A stretch of 64,000 bases of DNA from Acestrorhynchus altus (Eukaryota; Chordata; Actinopteri; Characiformes; Acestrorhynchidae), in contig CM067509.1 of NCBI GenBank assembly GCA_034509495.1, positions 6,596,788 to 6,660,787 on the forward strand, in the 5' to 3' direction. The translations under genes and the position numbers were made by a program. This document shows, piece after piece, positions 55,527 through 64,000 of this stretch (its first letter is position 1; every line of letters starts with the position of its first letter). The notes under the pieces were generated by a model. The model was not told the origin of the DNA, ran no database searches, and saw only the letters and a list, made by a program, of their open reading frames with translations.

Positions 55527-55543
55527 GACGCTAGAGGGCAGCC
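55527..55543 (+). promoter_or_regulatory. CTCF-like motif GACGCTAGAGGGCAGCC
   Basis: Matches the CTAGAGGGCAGC form of the CTCF core, about 180 bp upstream of the spryd7 ATG. Confidence 0.45.
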
Positions 55544-55589
55544 GCGAGTAAGCCCTTAATGAATGGAGGTGAATGAAGCAGAGGGGTAA

Positions 55590-55820
55590 GAAATATCACC
55601 TGTTGCTGACACAGGTGTGCAAATGCACACACAGCTTGTCTGGTCCCTGTAGAGAACTACTGCCAATAGATTAGGATTCTGGATGTGAACCTTGACACCA
55701 TGCCTAATTCCAGGGGTGGGATAAAGGGGGGTGAAGCCCCCGGCACTGAGCTGTAGAGCAGCTGATCTGTGTTCTCTGGAATGATGGAGCTTCTGCTATG
55801 AGGTAGGGTTGATAGAGAGT
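55590..55820 (-). mobile_element. Foldback MITE, family A
   Basis: GCTGACACAGGTGTGCAAAT, CACACAGCTTGTCTGGTCCC, CTGCCAATAG and TGGAATGATGGAGCTTC match the element at 14277. Confidence 0.7.
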
Positions 55821-56065
55821 TTGAAGGGGACTGTGACATTTAGACCTCAGACATTAGTTCGGTTTGCTCTTGATTGTGGCAACATCCAAATAGCTCTTCA
55901 AGGCCTTCAGGGAGGAGTTTGTAGATGCCGATGAGTCTGGGAAGGCATTTAAAAAGATCTCGGAGCAATCACGTATCAGCCGTTCCACTGTCCGGGCTGT
56001 ATGGTCGGGTCAGGCTGTCCAAGCAAGCCGAGCAGACAGCAAGATCTCAAACAGAGATCTGTTTG

Positions 56066-56098
<33 letters not shown>

Positions 56099-56296
56099 CA
56101 AGAACGATTGAAAATACCCAGCATTGACGCATTGTTCATTCGGTTATGTACTGAGGTTTTGCACGTGTGGGACATGTTCTTCCCAAGAACGCAAGTCTCA
56201 TTTTTATACTGAGAAACACCAAACTCTTGTAGTGGAATAAGGTAAACAGACTCATCCAACTACCAAGCACACTGGAGGTAAAAGACACGTTGGCTG

Positions 56297-56313
56297 TAGC
56301 GCCCCCTTGAGGG
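56297..56313 (-). promoter_or_regulatory. CTCF-like motif CCCTCAAGGGGGCGCTA (minus strand)
   Basis: The minus strand matches CCTCAAGGGGGCGCT, close to the CTCF consensus; it is oriented opposite to the + strand motifs between 10 and 38 kb. Confidence 0.45.
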
Positions 56314-56796
56314 GAAACTCAGCGAGAATGCAGATCGCACTTGTTCTGTGTTACGAAAAAGTCACAAACATTTCTGAGCGAAACCCAAGCTGAAGCGTCT
56401 GCATTTGGGTCCTTGCGTGATGCATGTTTTGGCCCCACGATAAAAACATCAAGTGTTCAGAGATACCGAGAATGCTAAACATGTTGTCGGGAAGAACGTT
56501 CTAGATCCTGTAAGAATGAGACTATTGAGTCAATTCGTAACCATTGAGCTAAGCTAAGCTAACGTTGGCACAGACGGTATACGAGCTTTACCACATAACA
56601 GAATCAACAGTCGTTTGGATCAAATGAACTAAGATTTGACTATTTTACGACTCATTTCCAGCCTCTTTTATAAAAGCAGACCCAAATACAGCTTTTATTT
56701 AAAACACCAGCACTTAAACAATCTACATTTGTGGGCCTGACCAGTGTCTTCCGCCATGTCACCAGCGTGGATTGCTGGGTATTTCTGTTTGCTTTG

Positions 56797-56915
56797 GGGT
56801 AGGCATGGCCTGGTGGTTGGGGAACCAGCCTGGAAGGTTGCTGGTTCAATTCCCTGAACTGGCAAGACGTGACTGATGTGCCCTTGAGCAAGGCACTTAA
56901 CTCCCCGATGATCAA
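56797..56915 (+). mobile_element. tRNA-derived SINE
   Basis: GCATGGCCTGGTGGTT, B-box-like GGTTCAATTCC and GTGCCCTTGAGCAAGGCACT match the SINE at 26783. Confidence 0.75.
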
Positions 56916-57429
56916 AAAAGGACATGACTGTACATCCCAACTCTTAACCACTGTATCCCCGAAGGTGTCGGTGGTTTTAATGTTATGTCGGATTCCCAGT
57001 CCCTTCCTCCACATCAGTGTCCGTGCACCCAGGGGTCATCGAGTTCAGCCATAGTGGGCCAACACTGTCAGTGTGGACCTGGCTTGGACGGTGTTCCTCC
57101 ACAACAGGAACTCGTGACCCCTGCTTCAGTTGCCTCCCTTTTAATTAACGGTCAGCGTCAGGCGATGTGATTGGTTTGCTCCACACAGTAACAGGCCTCA
57201 TGACCCCAGTTCAGCAAGCCTGGTTGAAGCGCCTGAATGCGGGTGTGAAAACAACCTGGTACTGACACAGCAACCCTCAGCTGCGCAGACCAATCAGAGA
57301 AGGCGCGCTCACTGATGGCATGGAAACAGGGGAAGAAAAAAAATTGAGGTCAAAATAAACCATCGCACGTGACACGCTGATGCTTATTGGGTTATTGATG
57401 CCATCATCAGCTGGCACGATCACTGACTG

Positions 57430-57630
57430 GCTGGGGGTGGGGGGGCTGTTGGAGGGGTCTAGTTTGGGGCTCTGGTGGTGGTCTGTTTGGGGAGGTCTGG
57501 TGGGTCTGTTTGGGGGTATCTGGGGGTCTTGGTGGGGTTCTGAGGGTCTTGGGGGGGATCTGTGGGTCTTGGGGGGTCTGGTGGGTCTTGGGAGGGATCT
57601 GGGGGTCTTGGGGGTCCTGGGGGGGCTCTG
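57430..57630 (+). repeat. G-rich tandem tract upstream of trim13
   Basis: Irregular units of CTGGGGGTCTTGGGGGG type with more than a dozen runs of three or more G on the plus strand; high G-quadruplex potential. About 600-800 bp before the trim13 ATG. Confidence 0.8.
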
Positions 57631-58253
57631 CAGGATAAAGAATGAGAAATCAGAGATGAATATGGATTTAATACACATGTCAGAGCTCTGCACATCGATG
57701 TGTGTGTGTGTGGTTGGGGGGGGAGGGTCAGTTTCTCACGTGGCGGTGTTTTGCATAGCAACAGAGCCGGCGGCGCGCGAGAGAGCGCCTGCGTTCGTGT
57801 CGCGCACTTTGAGCGGCGCGGAGATCAAAGTCCGTGGGTGTCACGCGGACGCTCGCGCCCCGGGCACGTGCGGGCTGCGTGGCACGCTCGGGGACGCGCG
57901 TGCGTGGAGGTGCGGCGGTTAAAAGTAGCGTCTGTGGCCGGTCGGAGCGCGAAGTCTGCACGGCAACAAGCGCGCGCGCGCCTGTGTGTGTATGTGTGTG
58001 TGTGTGTGCGCGTGTGATGGGGGGTCCAGCTGCTGATGCTCGGCTGTCTCAGTCCTGCGGAAGCCGTCATAAACCGTCTCCGGTACCGAGCCCGGACCAC
58101 GCAGGTGAGGAGCGCGCGCGCGGTGTGTTTGTTTGTTTGTTTGTTTGTTCGTTGGGGGATGTATGTCCCACGTAAACAGAGTCCGCTGACCCTCAGCCAC
58201 CCCCCTCCCCCCTCCCCCCTCGTTCTCACGCTCTCTCCTCGCGCTCTCCGCAG

Positions 58254-58258
58254 GCATC
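58254..58258 (+). promoter_or_regulatory. Splice acceptor and 5' UTR end that define the trim13 start
   Basis: A C-rich tract ends CTCTCCGCAG|GCATCATGG. The ATG thus lies 5 nt into the exon. An upstream donor CACGCAG|GTGAGG at 58104/58105 would supply a non-coding first exon, as in mammals. Confidence 0.5.
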
Positions 58259-58876
58259 ATGGAGCTGCTGGAGGAGGACCTCACGTGCCCGATCTGCTGC
58301 TGCCTGTTCGAGGAGCCGCGCGTGCTGCCCTGCTCGCACAGCTTCTGCCGCCGCTGTCTGGAGGACGCGCGGGACGGCGGGGACCCGAGCAGCCGCCGCT
58401 CGCCCTTCAGGTGTCCCACGTGCCGTGAGGAGACCGCGCGCGACTGCGTCCCGAGCCTACGCGTCAACTACGCGCTGCGCAGCGTGGTGGAGAAGTACCG
58501 CGAGATCCGCGCGCTTCCCGGGATGCCGGCGACCCCATCCGCGCCGTACCCGCCGCACCCGCCGGCCACGGAGACGCCGGGGTGTCGCGCGCATCGGGAC
58601 CAGCCGCTCAACATCTTCTGCGCCACCGACCTGCGCCTGATCTGCGGCTTCTGCGCCACGGCGCGCGAGCACCACCGCCGGACACGGTTCGCGCCCTGGG
58701 CGAGCGCCTGGCCCGGGAAGCGCGCGGCGCCGGGAAACTCATGCGCAGCGCGGCTGGCCCGGCACGGGCGGCGCGCGGCGCCCTGGGCGCTGGGGCATGG
58801 CGCGCGCTGCAAGTGGCGCGCGACGAGCCGCGCCGTCGACGCTACCTGGAGCAGGTGGCGCGCGCCCTCGGCCTAA
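58259..58876 (+). CDS. trim13: TRIM13 RING-B-box part; frame lost after B-box
   Basis: TRIM13 is an ER-anchored RING E3 ubiquitin ligase involved in ER-phagy and ER-associated degradation. This open frame has 205 codons. Residues 1-144 match TRIM13 well: the start MELLEEDLTCPICC, RING cysteines and histidine (CPICC, RVLPCSHSFC, RCPTC), then the B-box (CRAHRDQPLNIFCATDLRLI, CGFCATAREHH). After about residue 144 (58690) similarity jumps to another frame, and the remaining 61 codons are unlike TRIM13. As written, the product would keep E2-binding and B-box domains but lack the coiled coil and C-terminal membrane anchor (human is about 407 aa). Very GC-rich. Position and orientation next to spryd7 match human. 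Either a real truncation or several assembly indels. Confidence 0.8.
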   Translation: MELLEEDLTCPICCCLFEEPRVLPCSHSFCRRCLEDARDGGDPSSRRSPFRCPTCREETARDCVPSLRVNYALRSVVEKYREIRALPGMPATPSAPYPPHPPATETPGCRAHRDQPLNIFCATDLRLICGFCATAREHHRRTRFAPWASAWPGKRAAPGNSCAARLARHGRRAAPWALGHGARCKWRATSRAVDATWSRWRAPSA

Positions 58877-59462
58877 GCGCGAGAATGCTGGCGGACTGGC
58901 GCTGAAGCTGCCGCGTGATGCAGAGCGCTCGACCGGAGGTCGGACGCGCAGCGGCCCTGGAGGCGGCGGCGCGCGTGCGCCGTGGCGGTCACTGCGTGCC
59001 TCCGAGCCCTGGCCTTCCTGCGGCGCATACGCAGGAGCTGCGCCCGGCGCTGCCTGTGATACGGGGCTGGCGCCCGCTGCTGGCGGCGGCGCTCGGACAG
59101 AGACACGGGCAGCGCGCCTTCGCCGCTCGGCGTCTGATGGGACCGCGTGCGCCTCGGAGACCTGGACTCGCTGCGTGTTCCGACGGATGGCGGGGCTCTC
59201 CTGCTGCGCGGACACACCCCCCAGCCCTCCTCCTCCTCGTTCCCGGCCCGGCGGATGAGTACGGCGCCACTGTGGGACCGGACTGCTGCTGCCGCTGCTC
59301 ACTGGCGCTGCTATGCGCGTGCGCATGGGCACCTGCTGCCGGCAATGGACGCTCGGTGACGTCAGCGCCTGGAGTCTGGCGCGCGCCCGTGGAAGCGGTG
59401 GAGGCCTTGGCGCAGCGTGGTGACCGAGCTGCACTGGACCACGGCGGCGGACCGCCGCTGAG
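58690..59462 (+). pseudogene. trim13: Frameshifted remains of the TRIM13 coiled coil and membrane anchor
   Basis: TRIM13-like segments continue collinearly but in changing frames. In one frame: LGERLAREARGAGKLMRSA, LEQVARALG, then after a stop RVMQSARPEV (compare mammalian VMQAYDPEI). In the next: RALAFLRRIRRSCARR (compare VFLQQMQEFRE) and WDRVRLGDLDSLRVPTDGG (compare WEDIKLVDVDKLSLPQD). In a third: LLLPLLTGAA then QWTLGDVSAW (compare the human transmembrane segment and EWSLFDDLATW). A last piece reads VVTELHW. At least four frame changes and three in-frame stops are needed. Around 58903-58921 the pattern fits three separate single-base losses. Confidence 0.65.
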
Positions 59463-59544
59463 CACACGGTATCTGCACCTTCTCCTCTCAGTCTTCCTGT
59501 ATGTCAAAGGTTTGTGGACACCCAACCCCCTCTCCACCCCCTCC

Positions 59545-59850
59545 TCATGGTGCGTTACGGCTGTTGCTGACACAGATGTACAAGCGCGCACACAGCTTGT
59601 CTAAAACAATTAAGACAGTGGAGGCCGATGCTCTGGAATGATGGCGCTCCACTTTTGAGAGGAATGAGGTGATCATCATCCAACGCCCTGACCTCCCTGA
59701 CCACGCTCTTGATTGCTGACTGAATGCAATCAAATCCTTACGGCTAGTGGAAAGTCTTCTCAAGACAGTAGAGACGAGCGGGACCAACTCTTAAACTATC
59801 GCTTGATGGCAAAAGAAACTGAAAGAGCAGGTGTCCGTATACTTTTGCCC
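59545..59850 (-). mobile_element. Foldback MITE, family A
   Basis: Shares GTTGCTGACACAGATGTACA, CACACAGCTTGTCTA, CTGGAATGATGGCGCTCCA and an end with GGTGTCCGTATACTTTTG. Confidence 0.65.
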
Positions 59851-60214
59851 TTTAGGCACCAAATCACAGTATTCCATTTCATGTCTCTCATCAGTTTGAG
59901 TGATTAGGCAGGAAACTCCAGAACCTGAGTTTCTCAAACTTTCCCAAGAAGAGTCGTTGAGATCTTGTGATTAGGTTCAATTACATCCCTTCCTTCCATC
60001 TGATTTAACATCATTAAGCAGAGATTCAAAATAATAAATAATACTAGACTCATTAGAGACTGGAGATGCGCAGTGAAAACCACCTTCTGTGAGGATTTTC
60101 ACGGTGCCTTAGGCGTTTACAATGAGATGTGTACAAACCTCAGTCACAAAATAGATTGCACTAAAAGGTATAGGATTCCATCTATTCAAGACCAGCGCTC
60201 ACAGTTCTCACTCG

Positions 60215-60330
60215 GTTCTGCAGATTGTGTGGTAGGGGTGGAGTATTGATACGGCGTCCAATAGCGTCCCACGGCCTCAGTCAGGACAGGTCTGGAGATG
60301 GGAGACTGGACCACGGCGTAGTATCTGTGT
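60215..60330 (-). mobile_element. Tc1/mariner-like fragment
   Basis: The minus strand carries the WDAIGRRINTPPLPH-type segment seen in the copy at 49745; too short and broken to be active. Confidence 0.6.
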
Positions 60331-61333
60331 CTTCAAGCGAAAAGGATCTTGGGGCGGCAGCAGTGTGTGGGCCAGGCGTTACGTCCTGTTGGAATAGAGC
60401 ACGAGTGTGTGTTCAGAAAAAGTAGAACCACGGGTTTCAGAACCTCATTAACGTAACGTTGGTCTGTTAAAGTGACTGTAATGAAGATCGAAGGTGAACT
60501 GACATCTTACAAAATTACACCCACACCATCACACCAGACCTTCTGGACCTTGATCTTGGTGCTGACCACGGTGCCTCCACACATGGATTCGTTGGTTGCC
60601 TCCACCGAGACAAGCCTGGCGCGACACCATTGCAGTCGTGCGTTGCAATCACCTGATTTCCTTTGGAGTGCAACTATTTTGTCTCACCATAATCTATCAA
60701 CAACATATGAATTCTGATTATTTGGATTTACTTTGTATACCTATTCAGACTAAACACACTACTCTGCTGGATCTCCTTCAAAAGTCTTATTTACAGTATT
60801 CAGTACAGTAGCTGAGACCACGGTGTGTGTGTGTGTGTGTGTGTGTATGACTCACAGCATACTACTGCAGTCAGCTGTGTGTGCTCTTTGCTGCTGGTGC
60901 TGCTTCCCTGGTTTGCTTTGCTCCACATCTGCTTTCATTAGAGGGCCGTAACTCACAGCTGCACAGCTTATGATGGTTCCGAGGTTCTATTCCACTCAGT
61001 CCGGACATCGTTGGGCTTCTCGGAACCCGTTTTCCCAATAAACCCTCTGTCACTGTGCCTGTGAGCCGTGTTCTGATTGGCTGTCCCAGATTACATCACC
61101 CGACACTTTACTTATATCCTAAATTGTGAAGACTGAACAGCATGACAGGGTCAGTTTAAGAACTATTATAGTTCATTTATATGGCAACACCTGCTACACA
61201 CACACACACACACACTCGATGCCCTCTGAAGGTGAAGTGTTATGTAATCCTCCAGTAGCCCGGAAGAAATGTGTAAGTTGTGTACCGCAGAGGCGTCATG
61301 ATACATTATTAGAAAGATATTTTACTGAAGAGA

Positions 61334-61341
61334 GAAGAGAA

Positions 61342-61399
<58 letters not shown>

Positions 61400-61572
61400 A
61401 CAGAGAGAGGCTTTAGGCTCAGTGTGCTGCTTTATGTCCATGATGCTCCTCACAGTTATATAAGCTTCACCATCAGCTCCTATAGGACCTCCTGTGCTGC
61501 ACGAACACACACACCAACACACACACACGAACACACGCACACACACACACACACACACATACACACACACAC
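61334..61572. repeat. Two (CA)n blocks
   Basis: CA repeats at 61343-61396 and an interrupted CA tract at 61505-61572, separated by 100 bp of unique DNA. Confidence 0.9.
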
Positions 61573-61744
61573 GCGATCTTCTACAGTGTACATAATGAAT
61601 TTCACTGTTCTGCAGGTTTTCTTTTATTCTGTCGATTTACTCCTAAACACACTTTTCACACACAGACAACTTTACTCTCACACAACTCAGCTCACTTTGT
61701 GCTTATGCTCCTCCACTGCTCTTTAATTCCACGCACAATTCCTC

Positions 61745-61955
61745 TAATTCACTGATTCATCTGTTACACTGATTCTCACTAATTCACTGATTCTACTAAT
61801 TCACACTGATTCCTCTATTTCACACTGATTCTCACTAATTCACACTGATTCTCACTAATTCACACTGATTCTCACTAATTCACACTGATTCACTCTAATT
61901 CACACTGATTCACTCTTATTCACACTGATTCACACTGATTCACTCTTATTGAATA
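61745..61955. repeat. Tandem repeat of CACTGATTCTCACTAATT type
   Basis: About a dozen irregular units of TTCACACTGATT(C)(A/T)CTCTAA in direct order. Confidence 0.85.
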
Positions 61956-62037
61956 CTGTTTAGATGGAACACATTTACTCCCATACCAAACCAGACTCTT
62001 CTCCACACTCTATCCCTCAGCTCCACTCTGAATCAGA

Positions 62038-62125
62038 TGATCAGTGGGGTGATCAGTGGGAGTGATCAATGGGGTGATCAGTGGGGCCAGTCAATGGAAT
62101 GATCAGTGGGTGAATCAGTCACGCT
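62038..62125. repeat. Short tandem repeat TGATCAGTGGGG
   Basis: Six imperfect units of GGG(G/A)TGATCAGTG with BclI-like TGATCA words. Confidence 0.8.
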
Positions 62126-62511
62126 CCACATTCCACGGCGTTCTGCGACGACTCAGTTCACTCTGAGCTGGCGGGGCTGGCGAGGTGGGCCTGTTGGGCT
62201 GTACTGATTCCGGGGTGAACGGTTACAGATTCGCTCCGGGCGGAACCGGAGCCGTAGCGTCAGCGCGGCTGACGGCGGTCCGGCGCTGGCGTGTGGCATG
62301 GCGTCCGGCAGCTGCTGTGTATATTTGGCCGCTGTTGCCGGGCAGGCCTTCAGGGTGAAAAGTGAAATTAGTTGTGCTTTGTCCTCCCTCCACCTCCCCC
62401 TCCTCCCTCCCTCCATCCTCCACTCCCTTCATCCCCCTCCTTTCTCTGCTTGATTTATAGAAACATGTACATAGCAGGACCTACAGACCACCAAACACTG
62501 ATATTACACTG

Positions 62512-62554
<43 letters not shown>

Positions 62555-62874
62555 GTTCCTCACACACAGAGGAGAAGATCCTCTCACACCTGCACTGCTC
62601 ACGAGATGATGCAGCGCGTGAAGGAGCTGACTGTGCAGTGTGCTGAAGATCTGCAGGTCTTCAGAGAGAGAGAGAGAGAGAGAGCTACACCTCTTTTCGT
62701 TAGACAGTAAAACTGCCCTATCTCTTTGTTTTTTTTCATTTATTTGCTTCTTTACTGATTTTTTGGCAAATTTAAACCTTTAAAACATTTTCTTAATTTA
62801 GTTTTAACTTTCTTTTTTCCAGCACACTGTTTATTTTCTCTCATCCATCCTTTCATTTCGAGCCAATCATTTGT

Positions 62875-62970
62875 CAATACTATATTATTATTATTATTAT
62901 TATTATTATAAGTATTATTATTATTATTATTGTTATTTTATTATTATTGTGTTATTATTTTACTATTATT
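62875..62970. repeat. (TTA)n microsatellite
   Basis: TTA repeat with a few interruptions, followed by AT-rich DNA and a GT repeat at 63018-63048. Confidence 0.9.
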
Positions 62971-63018
62971 CTTCTACACCAAAAGGTGCATATACACTGA
63001 TTATACAGATATATCTGT

Positions 63019-63053
<35 letters not shown>

Positions 63054-63154
63054 GTCAGATTCTAATATTGCAGCAGGAGGATAAATAAGGTATGAAATAG
63101 AATAAAACAGTTGCAGTGCCCCACTTTCCCCTTTTCTCAGATACAACTCTATTT

Positions 63155-63214
<60 letters not shown>

Positions 63215-63399
63215 GTTCATTCTTCAGTGAGTCAGTAAGTGGATCTCTGATCTCTCACCCTTTTCTGCAGCAGCTGCTTTTTATTTCTATTTTAATTTTC
63301 TGTTCTGTTAAACACCCAGTAATTAGAACTCAAATATGAGATTAAGAGTGAAAAAGCTAAAAACAAAAAGCCAGATAAACCAGACTTCATTTCAAACAG

Positions 63400-63486
63400 C
63401 TTTTTCAAATAAATATATATAAATAAATATAAATGTATATAAATATAAATACATATATAAATATAGATATATATAAATATATATAC

Positions 63487-63531
<45 letters not shown>

Positions 63532-63650
63532 AAACGTATATACATATAATATAAATACATCTATAATTATAAATACATCTATAAATCAATGTAAGTATAA
63601 CATATAAATGTATATAAATATAAATGTATATAAATAAAATGTCGGGTGTT
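63400..63650. repeat. AT-rich (TATA)n/TATAAATA simple repeat
   Basis: Long alternating AT at 63490-63525 flanked by TATAAATATAAATGTA units. Confidence 0.9.
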
Positions 63651-64000
63651 ATATAAGAGCAAGACCAACCATTTTAGAAGCATTTTAATGATTTAAATGT
63701 GTCCGATATTAAAGTTCACACCAGTTTTAATTTACAGGATGTGTGTATTTACACTTATATCTATATTTCACCATTATATATTCACCACCTTATTCACAAT
63801 CGTTTTACACTCTGCTCAAAATGGTCATTTTTATATATGTGTGTGTGTGCGTGTGATGTGTAGCCACTTCCATAGATGAACATTTCAATTTATATCATTT
63901 TAATTTATATGTTTGATTTATATAATATTATTATATTTATATATGATTAATATTTAGACATTTAAACGTTAAATCCTCAGTGATTTGTGTGACACTGCGG

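Larger units (their letters stand above)
55350..58258. other. Divergent spryd7-trim13 intergenic region
   Basis: About 2.9 kb. It holds the spryd7 CpG-rich promoter, CTCF-like motifs at 55527 and 56297, a family A MITE (55590-55820), an AT repeat near 56067, a SINE (56797-56915), a G-rich tract (57430-57630) and the CpG-rich trim13 promoter with a likely non-coding exon ending at 58104. Confidence 0.6.
59463..64000. other. Repeat-rich region downstream of trim13, no gene recognised
   Basis: Holds a family A MITE (59545-59850), a Tc1/mariner fragment (60215-60330), several CA/GT repeats, a CpG-rich patch (62140-62350) and AT-rich simple repeats to the end. KCNRG and the mir-15a/16-1 cluster, which follow TRIM13 in mammals, were not found. 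Confidence 0.6.

Noticed and set aside
57277..57693. Pro-rich minus-strand open frame (PPRTPKTPRS type)
   Set aside because: Reverse complement of the G-rich tract upstream of trim13; low complexity only.
58739..59591. Long antisense and alternative-frame open frames over trim13
   Set aside because: GC-rich DNA has few stops; the peptides are Arg/Ala/Pro-rich low complexity with no recognisable domain.
61428..61445. TGTGCTGCTTTA resembling the miR-16 3p arm
   Set aside because: No TAGCAGCAC 5p arm lies within hairpin distance on either side; the flank is a CA repeat and purine-rich DNA.
1..64000. CRISPR arrays, bacterial operons, phage or plasmid features
   Set aside because: The tandem repeats lack unique spacers and the genes are spliced vertebrate genes; no prokaryotic signal is present.

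Overview
The window is vertebrate nuclear DNA, almost certainly from a teleost fish. Its genes have many short exons with GT-AG introns, and they match vertebrate single-copy proteins. It is also dense in CA/GT microsatellites, Tc1/mariner remnants, foldback MITEs and tRNA-derived SINEs. Two dispersed repeat families resemble ones I associate with otophysan fishes (characins, catfishes). The otophysan assignment is recognition from memory, not a search.

Layout: (1) 0.2-3.6 kb, + strand: the last five coding exons of a tomosyn gene (stxbp5l-like). (2) 8.7-16.5 kb, +: complete poglut2, ten exons, ending in an RDEL signal. (3) 17.7-20.5 kb, +: tex30. (4) 21.5-25.5 kb, +: nepro. (5) 27.1-30.0 kb, -: an intronless Toll-like receptor of the TLR11 superfamily. 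(6) 31.9-34.4 kb, -: slc10a2. (7) 36.6-38.6 kb, -: gtpbp8, whose last coding exon I could not find. (8) 41.4-51.4 kb, -: kpna3, 17 coding exons, with a 2-kb 28-bp minisatellite in intron 3. (9) 52.5-55.3 kb, -: spryd7. (10) 58.3-59.5 kb, +: trim13, with RING and B-box intact and the rest broken by frame changes. (11) 59.5-64 kb: repeats only.

Synteny: the genes correspond to three human blocks (from memory): 3q13 (STXBP5L, NEPRO, GTPBP8), 13q33 (POGLUT2, TEX30, SLC10A2) and 13q14 (KPNA3, SPRYD7, TRIM13). The 13q14 trio keeps human order and relative orientation. These genes do not form one pathway; they are neighbours. Shared functions are limited to ER or secretory biology (poglut2, trim13), nucleolus and nuclear import (nepro, kpna3), and innate immunity (the TLR; TRIM13 in other species).

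Most unusual: (a) an inverted repeat with core TCCACCTTAAA / TTTAAGGTGGA sits 82-97 bp inside intron 1 of three unrelated genes (poglut2, kpna3, spryd7). (b) Several splice sites are embedded in or follow microsatellites. (c) A 72-bp repeat lies in opposite orientations on either side of poglut2 exon 9. (d) The TLR has Leu instead of Pro in its BB loop. (e) trim13 is disrupted after the B-box. (f) Two long palindromes fill slc10a2 intron 4. (g) Several CTCF-consensus motifs occur, two just upstream of start codons. All exon boundaries were read by eye from splice consensus, frame continuity and similarity to remembered vertebrate proteins; none was checked against transcripts.
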